Assembly: GCF_029846175.1 (NCBI RefSeq)
Contig: NZ_JARWAC010000009.1
Span: 372,001-436,000, forward strand
Origin: Sphaerisporangium sp. TRM90804
GTDB taxonomy: Bacteria; Actinomycetota; Actinomycetes; Streptosporangiales; Streptosporangiaceae
Direction of reading: 5' to 3'
DNA length: 64,000 nt
In this document: in pieces, positions 16,677 through 24,818 of the stretch
Layout: the number at the start of each line of letters is the position of its first letter
Position numbering within the stretch: the first letter of the stretch is position 1
Made by a program: the position numbers and the translations under genes
The notes under the pieces: model-generated
Databases searched by the model: none
What the model was told of the DNA's origin: nothing
The model's input: the letters and a program-made list of their open reading frames with translations, nothing else

Positions 16677-17501
16677 TCAGGTCTTGCGCCAGCGGGCCTC
16701 GCAGAAGCAGTACGCGGCGAAGGTCAGCAGGCCCAGGGCGACCAGGACGAGCAGCCAGGGCCCGAACGGGGTGTCGGCGAACGACCGCAGCGTGGCGTCG
16801 ATGCCCTTGGCCTCGTCGGGGTCGAAGCTGATCGCGGCCGACACGGTGAACACGCCGACGCCGATGGCGACCACGCCGCGCGCCACGTAACCGGTCATGC
16901 CCAGCTTCTCCACGATGTTCCGGGTCTTCGGGTTCATCTCGCCGGTGCGCAGGTGCCGGCGGAACTTCTTCTTGACGCCCTCGTGGATCCAGTACAGGCC
17001 GATGCCGATGATGGCGAGCCCGACGAGCCCGACGATGAACTGCCCGCCGGGCCAGTCCATGACGGTCGCCGACAGGTCCTTGGACTTCTCGTCGGTCGAG
17101 GAGCCGGCGCCGCCGCCCGACAGCAGGCTGACGAGGGTGAAGACGAACAGGGCGTACACCACCACGTGCGCCCCGGCCTCGACGCGCTCCTTGACGTCCA
17201 GGACGCCGCCCATCAGCGCCTCGGAGAGCTGCCACAGCGCGAGGGCGGTGAACCCGATCGCGAGCAGCCACAGCACCACGGTGCCGAAGGGTTGCTCGGC
17301 GATCGTGCGGACGGCGCCGGTCTTGTCGGCCTCCTCGCCGCCGCCGCCGAGGGCGATCCGCATCGCGAGCAGACCGATCAACGCGTACACCAGGCCGCGA
17401 CACGCCATGCCGAACCGGGCGAGCCGGTCGAACGCCCGGCTTCTCGTCGCCTTCCCTGCGGCGCCCTTCGCTTGTTGCCCCGCCGATGCCACGGAGTTCA
17501 T
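16677..17501 (-). CDS. DUF1206 membrane protein
   Basis: 274 residues with six predicted membrane helices arranged as three two-helix repeats, each containing an LARFGMACRGLVYALIG-like or GYVARGVVAIGVG-like motif, which defines DUF1206. The first 25 residues are Ala/Lys rich and cytoplasmic. The function of the family is unknown. An AT-rich region upstream (about 17502-17580) probably holds its promoter. Confidence 0.88.
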   Translation of the reverse strand: MNSVASAGQQAKGAAGKATRSRAFDRLARFGMACRGLVYALIGLLAMRIALGGGGEEADKTGAVRTIAEQPFGTVVLWLLAIGFTALALWQLSEALMGGVLDVKERVEAGAHVVVYALFVFTLVSLLSGGGAGSSTDEKSKDLSATVMDWPGGQFIVGLVGLAIIGIGLYWIHEGVKKKFRRHLRTGEMNPKTRNIVEKLGMTGYVARGVVAIGVGVFTVSAAISFDPDEAKGIDATLRSFADTPFGPWLLVLVALGLLTFAAYCFCEARWRKT

Positions 17502-17664
17502 TAGACGGCTCCTTTCGATAGCCAGTGTTCTCTACACCTGGCAGCGAAAGGTAAACATTCCTTCTTGTACGCTGGTGACGCAGACGAGATGACATCTCGC
17601 CTGTTCCCCTCGCAGGTGCCTGCTCCGGCGCCTGTCCGAGCTCGACGGCGCGAGGACTCACTTC

Positions 17665-18090
17665 ATGGCCGCGACGGCGTTCCGCATCAGCGAGGCCGCC
17701 GGGCTGCTCGGCGTCAGCCCCGACACCGTCCGCCGCTGGGTGGACGCCGGGCGGCTGCCCGCGGTCCGCGACGAGCACGGGCACCGGCTGGTGGCCGGCG
17801 CCGACCTCGCCGCGTTCGCGCGCGCCCGGGTGGAGTCCGAGGACGGCTCGGGACTGTCCTCGGCGCGCAACCGCTTCCGGGGCATCGTCACCGAGGTGGT
17901 GCGGGACGCCGTGATGGCCCAGGTGGAGATCGCCGCCGGCCCGTTCCGCGTGGTGTCGCTGATGAGCCGCCAGGCGGCCGACGAGCTCGGGCTGGAGCCC
18001 GGCGTGCCGGCCGTCGCCGTGATCAAGTCGACCAACGTCGTGGTCGAGCTCTCTCCCGACCACACCCGCGCCCCCGCCGCCGACCGGTGA
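17665..18090 (+). CDS. Excisionase-like HTH plus TOBE molybdate-sensing regulator
   Basis: 141 residues. The N-terminal half is a MerR/excisionase-type helix-turn-helix (RISEAAGLLGVSPDTVRRWVDAGRLPAVR); residues about 70-130 form a TOBE/Mop domain (NRFRGIVTEVV, AGPFRVVSLMSR, KSTNVVVEL), the oxyanion-binding unit of molybdate proteins. It should sense molybdate or tungstate and regulate the modBC genes directly downstream. It is a common actinobacterial arrangement and functionally parallels ModE although the DNA-binding domain differs. Confidence 0.85.
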   Translation: MAATAFRISEAAGLLGVSPDTVRRWVDAGRLPAVRDEHGHRLVAGADLAAFARARVESEDGSGLSSARNRFRGIVTEVVRDAVMAQVEIAAGPFRVVSLMSRQAADELGLEPGVPAVAVIKSTNVVVELSPDHTRAPAADR

Positions 18091-18157
18091 CGGCACCCGC
18101 CCCCCGGGGCGGTGAGGCGGCCGCGTGACGGCGGGTGATCGAGGGGAGGAAGACGAC

Positions 18158-19003
18158 ATGAGGGCATCGACGACCGCGCCGCCCGGGCCGCGGCGGGCCG
18201 GGCGCCCCGGCCCGCCGTCCGGGCCTCGCGGCGTCCCGCTGGTCCTGCTGGTGCCCGCGCTTGCCGGCCTGGCCTTCCTGGTGCTGCCGCTGGCCGGGCT
18301 GCTGGTACGGGCCCCGTGGTCCACGCTCGCCGTCCGCCTGACCGAGCCGGGCGTGCTGGAGGCTCTGCGCCTGTCGCTGGTGACCTCGTCGGTCGCCACC
18401 GTGCTGTGCCTGCTGTTCGGTGTCCCGCTGGCCTGGATGCTGGCCCGCGTGCCGTTCCGCGGGCGCGGGTTCGTGCGCGCGCTGGTCACGGTGCCGCTGG
18501 TGCTGCCCCCCGTGGTCGGCGGCGTGGCCCTGCTGCTGGTGCTCGGGCGGCGCGGGCTGGTGGGGCAGTGGCTCGACTCGGCGTTCGGCCTCACGCTGCC
18601 CTTCACCACCGCGGCCGTCGTGCTCGCCGAGGCGTTCGTCGCCATGCCGTTCCTGATCATCAGCGTCGAGGGGGCCATCAGAGCGACCGACCTTCGCTTC
18701 GAGGAGGCCGCGGCCACGCTGGGCGCCTCGCGGTGGACGGTGTTCCGGCGGGTGACCCTGCCCCTGGTCGCGCCGGGGGTGGCCGCGGGGGCGGTGCTGT
18801 GCTGGGCCCGGGCGCTGGGCGAGTTCGGGGCCACGATCACCTTCGCCGGAAACTTCCCCGGGCGCACGCAGACCATGCCGCTCGCCGTCTACCTCGCCCT
18901 GGAGACCGACCCGGAGGCCGCCATCGTCCTCAGCCTCGTCCTGCTCGCGGTGTCGGTCGCCGTGCTGGCCTGCCTGCGCGACCGGTGGGTGAGCGCCGGA
19001 TGA
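18158..19003 (+). CDS. modB: Molybdate ABC transporter permease ModB
   Basis: 281 residues from ATG 18158, chosen for GGGGAGGA seven bases upstream; GTG 18125 is also in frame. About six membrane helices are predicted, and the permease signature that docks on the ATPase is visible (EEAATLGASRWTVFRRVTLPL). It forms the membrane channel for molybdate with ModC. The stop overlaps the modC start (ATGA). A substrate-binding ModA gene is absent here. Confidence 0.9.
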   Translation: MRASTTAPPGPRRAGRPGPPSGPRGVPLVLLVPALAGLAFLVLPLAGLLVRAPWSTLAVRLTEPGVLEALRLSLVTSSVATVLCLLFGVPLAWMLARVPFRGRGFVRALVTVPLVLPPVVGGVALLLVLGRRGLVGQWLDSAFGLTLPFTTAAVVLAEAFVAMPFLIISVEGAIRATDLRFEEAAATLGASRWTVFRRVTLPLVAPGVAAGAVLCWARALGEFGATITFAGNFPGRTQTMPLAVYLALETDPEAAIVLSLVLLAVSVAVLACLRDRWVSAG

Positions 19004-20070
19004 TCGACGCGCACCTGGTCGTGGAGCGCCCGCGCTTCCGGCTCGACGTCCGGCTCCGAGCCGAGCCCGGGGAGGTGGTCGCGCTGCTCGGGCCGAACGG
19101 CGCCGGCAAGACCACCGCGCTGCGCGTCCTGGCCGGGCTCACCGCGCCGTCGGGCGGCCACGTCACGATCGACGGGGTGCCGATGGGCGCCCGGCCGCCA
19201 GAGCGGCGCCCGATCGGCATGGTCTTCCAGGACTACCTGCTGTTCCCCCACATGAGCGCGCTGGAGAACGTCGCCTTCGGGCCCCGCTGCCACGGCTCCG
19301 GCCGGGCCGAGGCGCGGCGCGCCGCCGCCGCCTGGCTGGAGCGGGTCGGCCTGGCCGAGCACCGCGACGCCAGGCCGGGGAACCTGTCGGGGGGCCAGGC
19401 GCAACGCGTGGCGCTCGCCCGGGCGCTGGCCGTGCGGCCGCGGCTTCTGCTGCTGGACGAGCCGCTGGCCGCCCTGGACGCGCACACCCGCATGGAGGTG
19501 CGCGCCCGGCTCCGTCACCACCTGGAGGGCTTCACCGGCGCCTGCGTCCTGGTCACCCACGACCCGCTGGACGCCATGGTGCTGGCCGACCGGCTGGTGG
19601 TGATCGAGCACGGCGTCCTGGTGCAGGAGGGCACGCCGGCCGAGGTGGCCCGCCACCCGCGCACCGGGTACGTCGCCCGCCTGGTGGGGCTGAACCTCTA
19701 CCGCGGCGACGCCGAGGGCCACGAGGTGCGGGTGGAGCCCTCGGCCGCGAGCGGGACCGCGCCGGGGAAGGGCCTGGTCCTCAGCGTGAGCGAGGATCTC
19801 AAGGGCCCGGCGTTCGTCGCGTTCCCGCCCTCGGCCGTCGCGCTGTACCGGGCGCGGCCGGACGGCACGCCGCGCAACCTGTGGCCCGCCGTCATCGAGG
19901 GGGTCGAACGGCACGGCGACCGCGTGCGCGTGCACCTCGGCGGCCCGGTCGCCGCCGCGGCCGACATCACGCCCGCGGCCGTGGCCGAGCTGGGCCTGTC
20001 CCCCGGTCAGGAGGTCTGGGCGGCGGTCAAGGCCACCGAGACCCATGCCTACCCGGCCGGATCGGCCTAG
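19000..20070 (+). CDS. modC: Molybdate ABC transporter ATPase ModC
   Basis: 356 residues. ABC domain: Walker A GPNGAGKTT near residue 30, Q loop VFQDYLLFPHMS, signature LSGGQAQR, Walker B LLLLDEPLAALD, switch His THDPLD. The C-terminal 70 residues are a TOBE domain (LWPAVIEGVERHGDRVRVHLGG, VWAAVKATETHAYP), typical of ModC and able to bind molybdate. Powers molybdate uptake through ModB. Starts in the ATGA overlap with modB. Confidence 0.92.
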   Translation: MIDAHLVVERPRFRLDVRLRAEPGEVVALLGPNGAGKTTALRVLAGLTAPSGGHVTIDGVPMGARPPERRPIGMVFQDYLLFPHMSALENVAFGPRCHGSGRAEARRAAAAWLERVGLAEHRDARPGNLSGGQAQRVALARALAVRPRLLLLDEPLAALDAHTRMEVRARLRHHLEGFTGACVLVTHDPLDAMVLADRLVVIEHGVLVQEGTPAEVARHPRTGYVARLVGLNLYRGDAEGHEVRVEPSAASGTAPGKGLVLSVSEDLKGPAFVAFPPSAVALYRARPDGTPRNLWPAVIEGVERHGDRVRVHLGGPVAAAADITPAAVAELGLSPGQEVWAAVKATETHAYPAGSA

Positions 20071-20071
20071 C

Positions 20072-20130
20072 CGGCCTCAGACGGCGTCGCGGGGTGCCGT
20101 CGGCCTCGGACGGCGTCGCGGGGGTGCCGC
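20072..20130. repeat. Two-copy 29/30-bp tandem repeat after modC
   Basis: Units at 20072-20100 and 20101-20130 differ by one substitution, one inserted G and the last base. They lie just after the modC stop, in a non-coding gap. No function is evident. Confidence 0.8.
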
Positions 20131-20284
20131 CAGGGGCCTCCCGGCAAACTCACGGGCGGTAAATGAGTCGGATCGCGCTTGCCGGGCCTGTGGGTGGGCA
20201 GAGGTAAAGCGTCTGGGGCTCACGCGGAGATCCCCATGTCCCTTCACGCCCGCAGCCGACCACGAGGGAAGGGAGCGGTCGCCG

Positions 20285-20440
20285 ATGCCAAGGCAGATCG
20301 CCACATATCAGCCCGCCAGCGCCGTCGAACTCGAAGCCCGGGTCCATAATCTCGAGGTCCAGGTGGCCCATCTCACCGAGACGGTGCGCTCCCTGACCGC
20401 GGCGTCGGGTGAAGGCGGCGCCACCGGTCCCGCGGACTGA
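20285..20440 (+). CDS. Small 51-residue coiled-coil protein
   Basis: ATG 20285 has a purine-rich GAAGGGAG stretch about ten bases upstream. The peptide contains a regular heptad run (VELEARVHNLEVQVAHLTETVRSL) that should form a coiled coil, then a Gly-rich tail. The frame remains open upstream to 20045, but that part looks non-coding. No known family. The divergent 180 bp before the histidine kinase holds no other feature. Confidence 0.5.
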   Translation: MPRQIATYQPASAVELEARVHNLEVQVAHLTETVRSLTAASGEGGATGPAD

Positions 20441-20624
20441 CACCCCCGCCCACCGGTTCCTCCCGGTGAGCCGACCCGCCGCCGGGCGCCTCTGACCCCC
20501 ACCGCCCCGGCCCGCGGGGACACCGCTCCGCCTCCGGCCCCCCGATCCCCGCCCCCGCTGCCGACTCCTCCAGCCGATGTGGTCGACTGGTGGTGACAGT
20601 GAGTGTGTGGGGAGACGCGGCAGG

Positions 20625-22043
20625 GTGAGTTCCGAGCGGCGGTGGTCGGTCAGGACCCGCATCACGTTCTTCGCGGGCGTGGTCGCGGTCCTGCTGACGA
20701 CGCTGCTCGCGAGCATCCTGATGACCGCGATCCACCGTCTCGCCACCGAGTACCTCATCGACGAGGTCACCTCCGCCGGGGCGCGCGTCGCCTCGGAGAT
20801 CGAGCGTGGCCTGGTCAAGAATCCGCTCCCCCACGGGGAGATCGACTACATCCAGGTCGTCGACGCCGAGGGCCTGGTGGCCGCGTCCACGCCCGCCCTG
20901 GCGGGGCGGGAGCCGATCGCGCGGTTCGTCCCGGAGCCCGGCAGGCACATGGCGTCCTCGGTGGTGTGCGGCGGGGTCCTGCCGGGCGGCGTGTGCCACG
21001 TGGTGGTGGCCCAGCGTGTCTACTACGCCGGGCAGACGTGGATGGTCTACAGCGCCGCCCCGGGGCTGCCGCCGCTCGTCCACCCCCGGCTGGCCGCCCT
21101 GATGATCGGCGGCGTGCTGTTCCTCACGGCCGCGGTCACGTTCGGCAGCTACCGCGTCGTCACCAGGTCGCTGAAACCGGTCAACGCCATCAGGAACGAG
21201 CTGGAGACGATCAACGCCACGTGTCCCGACCGCCGCGTCCCGGTGCCGCCGAGCGAGGACGAGATCCACGACCTCGCCGAGAGCGTGAACCACACGCTCG
21301 ACCGGCTCCAGTCGGCCATGGAACAGCAACGCCAGTTCGCCTCCGACGCCTCCCACGACCTGCGCAGCCCCATCACGGCCATGCGGGCCCAGGTGGAGGA
21401 CGCCCTGCTGGCCCCGGAGGACACCAGCATCGACGTCATGGGCGACAGCCTGCTCGTCAGCCTCGACCGCCTGCAGGCCATCGTCTGCGACCTGCTGATG
21501 GTGGCGCGGCTGGACGCCGGGACGCCGGGCGCCGAGGAGCGGCTCGACCTGGCGGAGATGGTGGGCGCCGAGCTGAACGGCCGGCAGTGGACCCGGAAGA
21601 TCGTGCGCGACCTGGAGCCGCGCGTGGTGGTCGCCGCCGACCGCCTGCGGCTGGCCCGGCTCTTCACGAACCTGATCGACAACGCCGAACGGCACGCCCG
21701 GACGACGATCACCGTGGTGGTCCGCGCCGAGCCGCCCACGGGCGACCGCCGCTTCGGCCGGGGCACGGCGGTGCTGGAGGTGTGCGACGACGGCTCCGGC
21801 ATCGAGCCGGACAAGCGCGAGATCGTCTTCCAGCGGTTCACCCGGCTCGACGCGGCCCGCAACAAGGACGCCGGCGGCACCGGCCTCGGCCTGGCCATCG
21901 CCCGCCAGATCGCCCAGCTGAGCGGCGGCACGCTGGCGGTCGAGCCGAGCGACGAGGGGGCGCGCTTCGTGCTGCGGCTGCCGCTCTCGCCGTTCCCGGC
22001 CCCGGCGGCCGTCCCCCCGTGCGATGACGCCCGCTCGGCGTGA
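20625..22043 (+). CDS. Orphan two-component sensor histidine kinase
   Basis: 472 residues from GTG 20625 (GGGGAGA about ten bases upstream; in-frame GTG 20607 and the ATG at 20577 lack a site). Membrane helix at about residues 10-35, an extracellular domain of about 115 residues with a CGGVLPGGVC pair that may form a disulfide, a second membrane helix near 150-172, HAMP, HisKA with His in ASHDLRSPITAM, and an HATPase domain (TNLIDNAERHA, CDDGSGIEPDK, GTGLGLAIARQIA). This is the EnvZ/TcrY-like layout. No response regulator gene is present on either side. Confidence 0.88.
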   Translation: MSSERRWSVRTRITFFAGVVAVLLTTLLASILMTAIHRLATEYLIDEVTSAGARVASEIERGLVKNPLPHGEIDYIQVVDAEGLVAASTPALAGREPIARFVPEPGRHMASSVVCGGVLPGGVCHVVVAQRVYYAGQTWMVYSAAPGLPPLVHPRLAALMIGGVLFLTAAVTFGSYRVVTRSLKPVNAIRNELETINATCPDRRVPVPPSEDEIHDLAESVNHTLDRLQSAMEQQRQFASDASHDLRSPITAMRAQVEDALLAPEDTSIDVMGDSLLVSLDRLQAIVCDLLMVARLDAGTPGAEERLDLAEMVGAELNGRQWTRKIVRDLEPRVVVAADRLRLARLFTNLIDNAERHARTTITVVVRAEPPTGDRRFGRGTAVLEVCDDGSGIEPDKREIVFQRFTRLDAARNKDAGGTGLGLAIARQIAQLSGGTLAVEPSDEGARFVLRLPLSPFPAPAAVPPCDDARSA

Positions 22044-22064
22044 CGCCCGCCGGCCGGGAGCGGC

Positions 22065-23408
22065 TCAGGGAGAGCGGCGCAGGGCGGAGGCCGGCAGCGG
22101 GATGGCGGGGAACGGGTTGTCGGGGAGCAGGATGAGCCGGCGCGGCTCCCCCACCGCCGCGGCCACCTCGGCGCGCAGCAGCGCCGAGCCGATGCCGGCG
22201 GCGCCGATCATGTAGCCGGTGTCGGCGGTGACCTCCCAGGGCCGCAGGCGCCGGTAGGCCTGGTACCAGCGGTACCCGGTGTCGTCGTGGCCGGTGGCCC
22301 GGCCGATCAGGTTGTCGGCCAGGATGCCGGCGAAGTCGAGGTAGGGCTGGGCGCCGGTGGCGGCCCACAGGCCGATGAACAGCTCCAGCAGGCCGGCCGT
22401 CCCGCAGCACTGGCAGGCGACGTTCCAGAAGCCGGGCGTCTGGCGGTACGGGATGCCGCTGCACACGATGCCGCGGGCCAGGCGCTCGACCCATTCGAGG
22501 TCGCCGGGGTCGCCGGTGACGCGGTGCAGCTCGTAGAACATGCGCGCCACGCCGGCCGACCCCGAGCACAGCCCGAGGTAGTGCAGCTCGCGGCCCTGGG
22601 GCACGTGGTGCGGCACCAGGGCGTGGTCGTCGGTGACGGTGCTCACCGTGCGGACGAAGTCGGCCCCCCGCTGGGCGGCGTCGAGGAAGAGGCGGTCGCG
22701 GGTGACGCCGTAGAGGCGGGCCAGCAGGAAGGCGGTGCCGGCGGTGCCCGAAAGGAAGCCGGGGGTGACCGCGTCGATGGGCAACCCGGGGCAGCCTTCG
22801 GCGCCGAAGCGGTGGCCCGGGACCGCCCGGGCGGCGATCGCCGCGCCGGCCTCCACGGCGACGTCCTGGTAGGCCGGGACGCCGAGAATGCCGGAGGCGT
22901 GCAGCAGGCCCAGGATGATGCCGCCGTCGCCGCTCTGGGCGGGGTCGCCGGTCCACCCGGCACCGTCGCCGCTCCCGCGCATGCCGCGCACGATGCGGTC
23001 GGCGCCGGCCCTGGCGGCGGCGGCGAACCGCTCGTCGCCGGTGGCCCAGCTCGCCTCGGCCAGCGCGAAGACGACGCCCGCCAGGCCGTGGTACAGGGAG
23101 AAGTCGGTCTCCTCCTCCCAGGTGCTCGCGAGGAAGCGCGCGCCCTCCGCGGCGTCGTCGAGGTAGGCCTCGTGCCCGGTGACGGTGGCCAGCTCGATGA
23201 AGAACAGCACGATGCCGGCCGCCCCGGCGTAGAGCGACGAGGACCGGCCCGACCTGGCCGAGTCGCGCCGTGGGTCGGGATTGGCGCGCCAGTGCCGGCC
23301 CCGTTCGTCGTCGACCGCCGCGGTGCGGATCCACCGACCGGCCATGACCGCCGCCGTGAAGGGGGACTCCGCGCGCTGCCACGGCGCATGGTTCCCGTCA
23401 GAAGTCAT
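22065..23408 (-). CDS. Stand-alone LanC-like cyclase protein
   Basis: 447 residues with the repeating GxxG turns of the LanC alpha/alpha barrel (LYAGAAG, LYHGLAG, LSGTAG, LCSGSAG, CCGTAG, MIGAAG). Zinc ligands are visible: Cys281 in GLCSGSAG and Cys334-Cys335 in CCG, where classic LanC has Cys-His-Gly. LanC enzymes add cysteine thiols to dehydrated residues to make lanthionine rings; CCG-type sites are known in some relaxed-specificity cyclases. No dehydratase, kinase or clear precursor peptide gene is adjacent. AGGAGG lies six bases before the ATG. Alternative: a LanC-like protein with a non-lantibiotic thiol-addition role. Confidence 0.82.
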   Translation of the reverse strand: MTSDGNHAPWQRAESPFTAAVMAGRWIRTAAVDDERGRHWRANPDPRRDSARSGRSSSLYAGAAGIVLFFIELATVTGHEAYLDDAAEGARFLASTWEEETDFSLYHGLAGVVFALAEASWATGDERFAAAARAGADRIVRGMRGSGDGAGWTGDPAQSGDGGIILGLLHASGILGVPAYQDVAVEAGAAIAARAVPGHRFGAEGCPGLPIDAVTPGFLSGTAGTAFLLARLYGVTRDRLFLDAAQRGADFVRTVSTVTDDHALVPHHVPQGRELHYLGLCSGSAGVARMFYELHRVTGDPGDLEWVERLARGIVCSGIPYRQTPGFWNVACQCCGTAGLLELFIGLWAATGAQPYLDFAGILADNLIGRATGHDDTGYRWYQAYRRLRPWEVTADTGYMIGAAGIGSALLRAEVAAAVGEPRRLILLPDNPFPAIPLPASALRRSP

Positions 23409-23550
23409 GTCGCCTCCTGCGCGAGATCACAACCCACGTATTTGGTAGGAATACTAGGCAATAGCTCTGCGTGCGGACTTGGCATACGGCTGACTCCGTC
23501 GTCCGCCGTAGCTGAACTCTTTCACAAACCGGCTGTCCGTGGGAGAGCGC
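23409..23550. other. Divergent promoter region between LanC-like and isomerase genes
   Basis: The gap from the LanC-like start to the isomerase start is 360 bp; this left part is unusually AT-rich for the window (GTATTTGGTAGGAATACTAG near 23439-23458) and probably carries both promoters. I see no defined -35/-10 pair or strong palindrome. Confidence 0.4.
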
Positions 23551-23772
23551 ATGCGCATTCCGCTTGGCACAATCATGTACAACTTCCGACACCTACCGCA
23601 GACGGACAGTAACCGGCTGGCCGACGGCGCCTGGAAGCGGTTCAGTGGAGACGCGCGCCGGAGCGCGGACCGGCCCGCGAGGCCGTCCGCGCCCGCTCCG
23701 GCGCCCGGCCGGGACGCCCGCGCGGGGGCGCCGGTCCGCCCGCGCCCGCGCGGAGGGGGTATCCGGGAGTGA
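23551..23772 (+). CDS. Possible small ORF coupled to the isomerase gene
   Basis: ATG 23551 follows GGGAGA by about five bases, and the TGA (23770-23772) overlaps the isomerase GTG as GTGA. The predicted 73 residues begin MRIPLGTIMYNF and then become Arg/Pro/Ala rich; no family is recognised and there is no cysteine, so it is not an obvious lanthipeptide precursor. Codon usage is mixed in the first third. May be non-coding leader. Confidence 0.3.
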   Translation: MRIPLGTIMYNFRHLPQTDSNRLADGAWKRFSGDARRSADRPARPSAPAPAPGRDARAGAPVRPRPRGGGIRE

Positions 23773-24818
23773 CCGGCACCAGGAACGTCCCGTCGCTCGC
23801 CGACTCGGTGCGGACGGCGGACGACGGCTGGGTTGAGATCCTCGACCGTCGTGTCTACCCGTTCGAGCTGCGCTGGGAGCGGTGCGAGACGGTGGAACAG
23901 GTCGCGGTGGCCATCGAGCGCATGGTCACCCAGAGCCACGGGCCCCTGTTCGCCGCGACCGCCGGCATGGCGCTGGCGGCCAGGCAGGCGCGGGCCGCCG
24001 GGCCCGGCGACGCGGCCGCCCGCCTTCGGGCCGCCGGCCGCAGGCTGATCGCCACCCGGCCCACCAACCACCACATCCGCGACGCCGTGCACGCCGTCCT
24101 GGCCGCCACGGTGGACGGCCCGCTGGCGGACGCGCCGGGCGAGGAGCTGGCCGGGGCGGTGGCGAAGGCGGCGGCCGGGCACGACGCCGCCTACCGCGCC
24201 TCGACGCGGGAGCTGGGGCGGCACGCCGCGGCCCTGCTCCCGGACGGCGCCCGGGTGCTCACCCACTGCTGGGGGGACGCCTACCTGGTGGCCGCGGTCC
24301 AGGCGGCCGAGGAGGCGGGCAGGCGGCTGGAGTTCGTCTGCACCGAGACCCGGCCCTACCTGCAGGGCGCCCGGCTCACCGCCGCGACGCTCGTCGAGAT
24401 GGGGTACCGTCCGACCGTGATCACCGACGGCATGGTGCCCGCCGCGCTCGCCGACGGGCTGGCGGACGTGGCGCTGGTGGCCTCCGACCGGGTCACCATG
24501 GACGGCCACGTGGTCAACAAGGTGGGCACGCTGGCCGTCGCGCTGGCCGCGCAGGCGTTCGGCGTGCCGTTCTACGTGCTCGCCCACGCCCCCGACCCGC
24601 ACTCGCCGGGCATCGCGGACGTCGAGATCGAGCACCGCGACGGCGAGGAGGTGCTCCGGGTGCTCGGCACCCGCACCGCCGCCGAGGGCGCGCGCGGCTA
24701 CTACCCGGCGTTCGACGTGACGCCGCCCGGCCTGGTGACCCGCATCGTCACCGAGCGCGGCGCCTTCGCCCCCTCCCGCGTGTCCGACCACTTCGCCGGG
24801 GATGGGCCCCCGGCGTGA
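23769..24818 (+). CDS. eIF2B-type sugar-phosphate isomerase (MtnA-like)
   Basis: 349 residues of the eIF-2B alpha/MtnA family. Family motifs: LTHCWGDA with the catalytic Cys167, TETRPYLQGARLTA, and ASDRVTMDGHVVNKVGT with the catalytic Asp240. Members convert aldose-1-phosphates to ketose-1-phosphates: methylthioribose-1-phosphate (MtnA), 5-deoxyribose-1-phosphate, or ribose-1,5-bisphosphate. The neighbour, a nucleoside hydrolase overlapping by GTGA, points to nucleoside or 5'-deoxynucleoside salvage, so true MtnA function is not certain. GGAGGGGG precedes GTG 23769. Confidence 0.82.
   Translation: MTGTRNVPSLADSVRTADDGWVEILDRRVYPFELRWERCETVEQVAVAIERMVTQSHGPLFAATAGMALAARQARAAGPGDAAARLRAAGRRLIATRPTNHHIRDAVHAVLAATVDGPLADAPGEELAGAVAKAAAGHDAAYRASTRELGRHAAALLPDGARVLTHCWGDAYLVAAVQAAEEAGRRLEFVCTETRPYLQGARLTAATLVEMGYRPTVITDGMVPAALADGLADVALVASDRVTMDGHVVNKVGTLAVALAAQAFGVPFYVLAHAPDPHSPGIADVEIEHRDGEEVLRVLGTRTAAEGARGYYPAFDVTPPGLVTRIVTERGAFAPSRVSDHFAGDGPPA

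Noticed and set aside
23398-23592. A cysteine-containing 64-codon minus-strand frame as a lanthipeptide precursor
   Set aside because: It overlaps the LanC-like start region, lacks a ribosome site and a leader/core pattern, and has AT-rich promoter-like composition.
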